Source: Chitinophaga oryzae
GTDB lineage: Bacteria; Bacteroidota; Bacteroidia; Chitinophagales; Chitinophagaceae
DNA length: 64,000 nt
Direction of reading: 5' to 3'
Assembly: GCF_012516375.2 (NCBI RefSeq)
Contig: NZ_CP051204.2
Coordinates: forward strand, 4,216,001 to 4,280,000
Shown here: one piece after another, positions 63,835 through 64,000 of the stretch
Position numbering within the stretch: position 1 is the stretch's first letter
How the letters are laid out: each line of letters begins with the position of its first letter
Translations under genes and position numbers: made by a program
Notes under the pieces: model-generated
Seen by the model: the letters and a program-made list of their open reading frames with translations, nothing else
What the model was told of the DNA's origin: nothing
Databases searched by the model: none

Positions 63835-64000
63835 TTAATTCAGGGTATAGCTTTCCTGCGGCATTTCTATGAACCGGCGAAGCCAATAGTATCCTCCTCC
63901 CAGTATAATTAGCGGCATCCCAAGTGCCATGAAGACGATACTCCAGTTGAAAATCCAGAAATAACGCATCATCCGTACAGCGCCCGGATTAGCGGGATCG
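63835..64000 (-). CDS. DUF3592-like membrane protein, 5' part outside window
   Basis: An open frame from the right edge to a stop at 63835-63837 encodes 54 residues: FWIFNWSIVFMALGMPLIIL followed by GGGYYWLRRFIEMPQESYTLN. The C-terminal helix with the GGGYY turn matches the end of the DUF3592 protein at 63409-63819 (LLLIGGGYFVFHEYF), so the two are probably tandem paralogs. The start lies beyond 64000. Confidence 0.7.
   Translation of the reverse strand, partial: DPANPGAVRMMRYFWIFNWSIVFMALGMPLIILGGGYYWLRRFIEMPQESYTLN

Overview
The window looks like a chromosomal segment of a Bacteroidota member, most likely a Chitinophaga-like Chitinophagaceae. The grounds are two SusC/SusD outer-membrane pairs, many short lipoprotein signals ending in a Cys (SSC, TGC, TAC), promoter -7 elements of the TAnnTTTG type, no obvious Shine-Dalgarno sites, two class I terpene synthases and a Bacteroidota-type lanthipeptide precursor. 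No rRNA, tRNA, CRISPR array, insertion sequence or phage gene was seen, so this reads as ordinary but accessory-rich chromosome.

Layout. 1-5.4 kb: a MacB/FtsX-type ABC permease cut by the left edge, a GNAT acetyltransferase, a flavin monooxygenase and a beta-propeller lipoprotein. 5.4-8.1 kb: a TPR histidine kinase overlapping its LuxR-type response regulator. 8.1-12.1 kb: an SMI1/KNR4 protein, a secreted thioredoxin-fold protein, and an AraC regulator followed by a second flavin monooxygenase. 12.1-19.1 kb: catalase-peroxidase KatG with an OxyR-like box, a YdeI/DUF1801 protein, a berberine-bridge-type oxidase, a small lipoprotein and an exported adenosine deaminase relative. 19.2-23.6 kb: a membrane hybrid histidine kinase, a canonical terpene synthase and two immunity-like genes. 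23.7-28.4 kb: SusC/SusD pair 1, then a gene-free AT-rich gap of about 0.7 kb. 29.1-35.4 kb: a DPP-IV-type peptidase, a GAF-GAF-AAA+ enhancer-binding regulator with paired dyad sites in front of an NAD(P)-binding protein, and a PAP2 phosphatase.

35.2-38.8 kb is an arsenic operon on the minus strand: arsR, arsM, acr3, arsC and a SigZ-like sigma factor. Near-identical palindromes lie before arsR and again before arsM. 39.1-44.5 kb holds an Imm51-like protein, an operon of an XRE-pentapeptide fusion regulator plus a two-gene ABC exporter, a second terpene synthase with a degenerate second metal motif, and three small genes, one of which looks internally deleted.

44.7-53.2 kb: a GH43 glycosidase, then a four-gene operon of planctomycete-style proteins (PSCyt1/DUF1549/DUF1553 cytochrome lipoprotein, DUF1501 Tat protein, NHL propeller, and a DUF2231 membrane cytochrome with LRR, chitobiase-like and discoidin-like modules). 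53.3-64 kb: a tiny lipoprotein, a methyltransferase, SusC/SusD pair 2, a putative class I lanthipeptide precursor with its own terminator, a metzincin-like lipoprotein with a C-terminal discoidin domain, an AraC regulator with an SDR, and two DUF3592 genes, the last cut by the right edge.

The least explained items are the cytochrome/DUF1501 operon, the lanthipeptide precursor without modification enzymes nearby, the divergent terpene synthase, and the enhancer-like dyad pair beside the sigma-54-type regulator.
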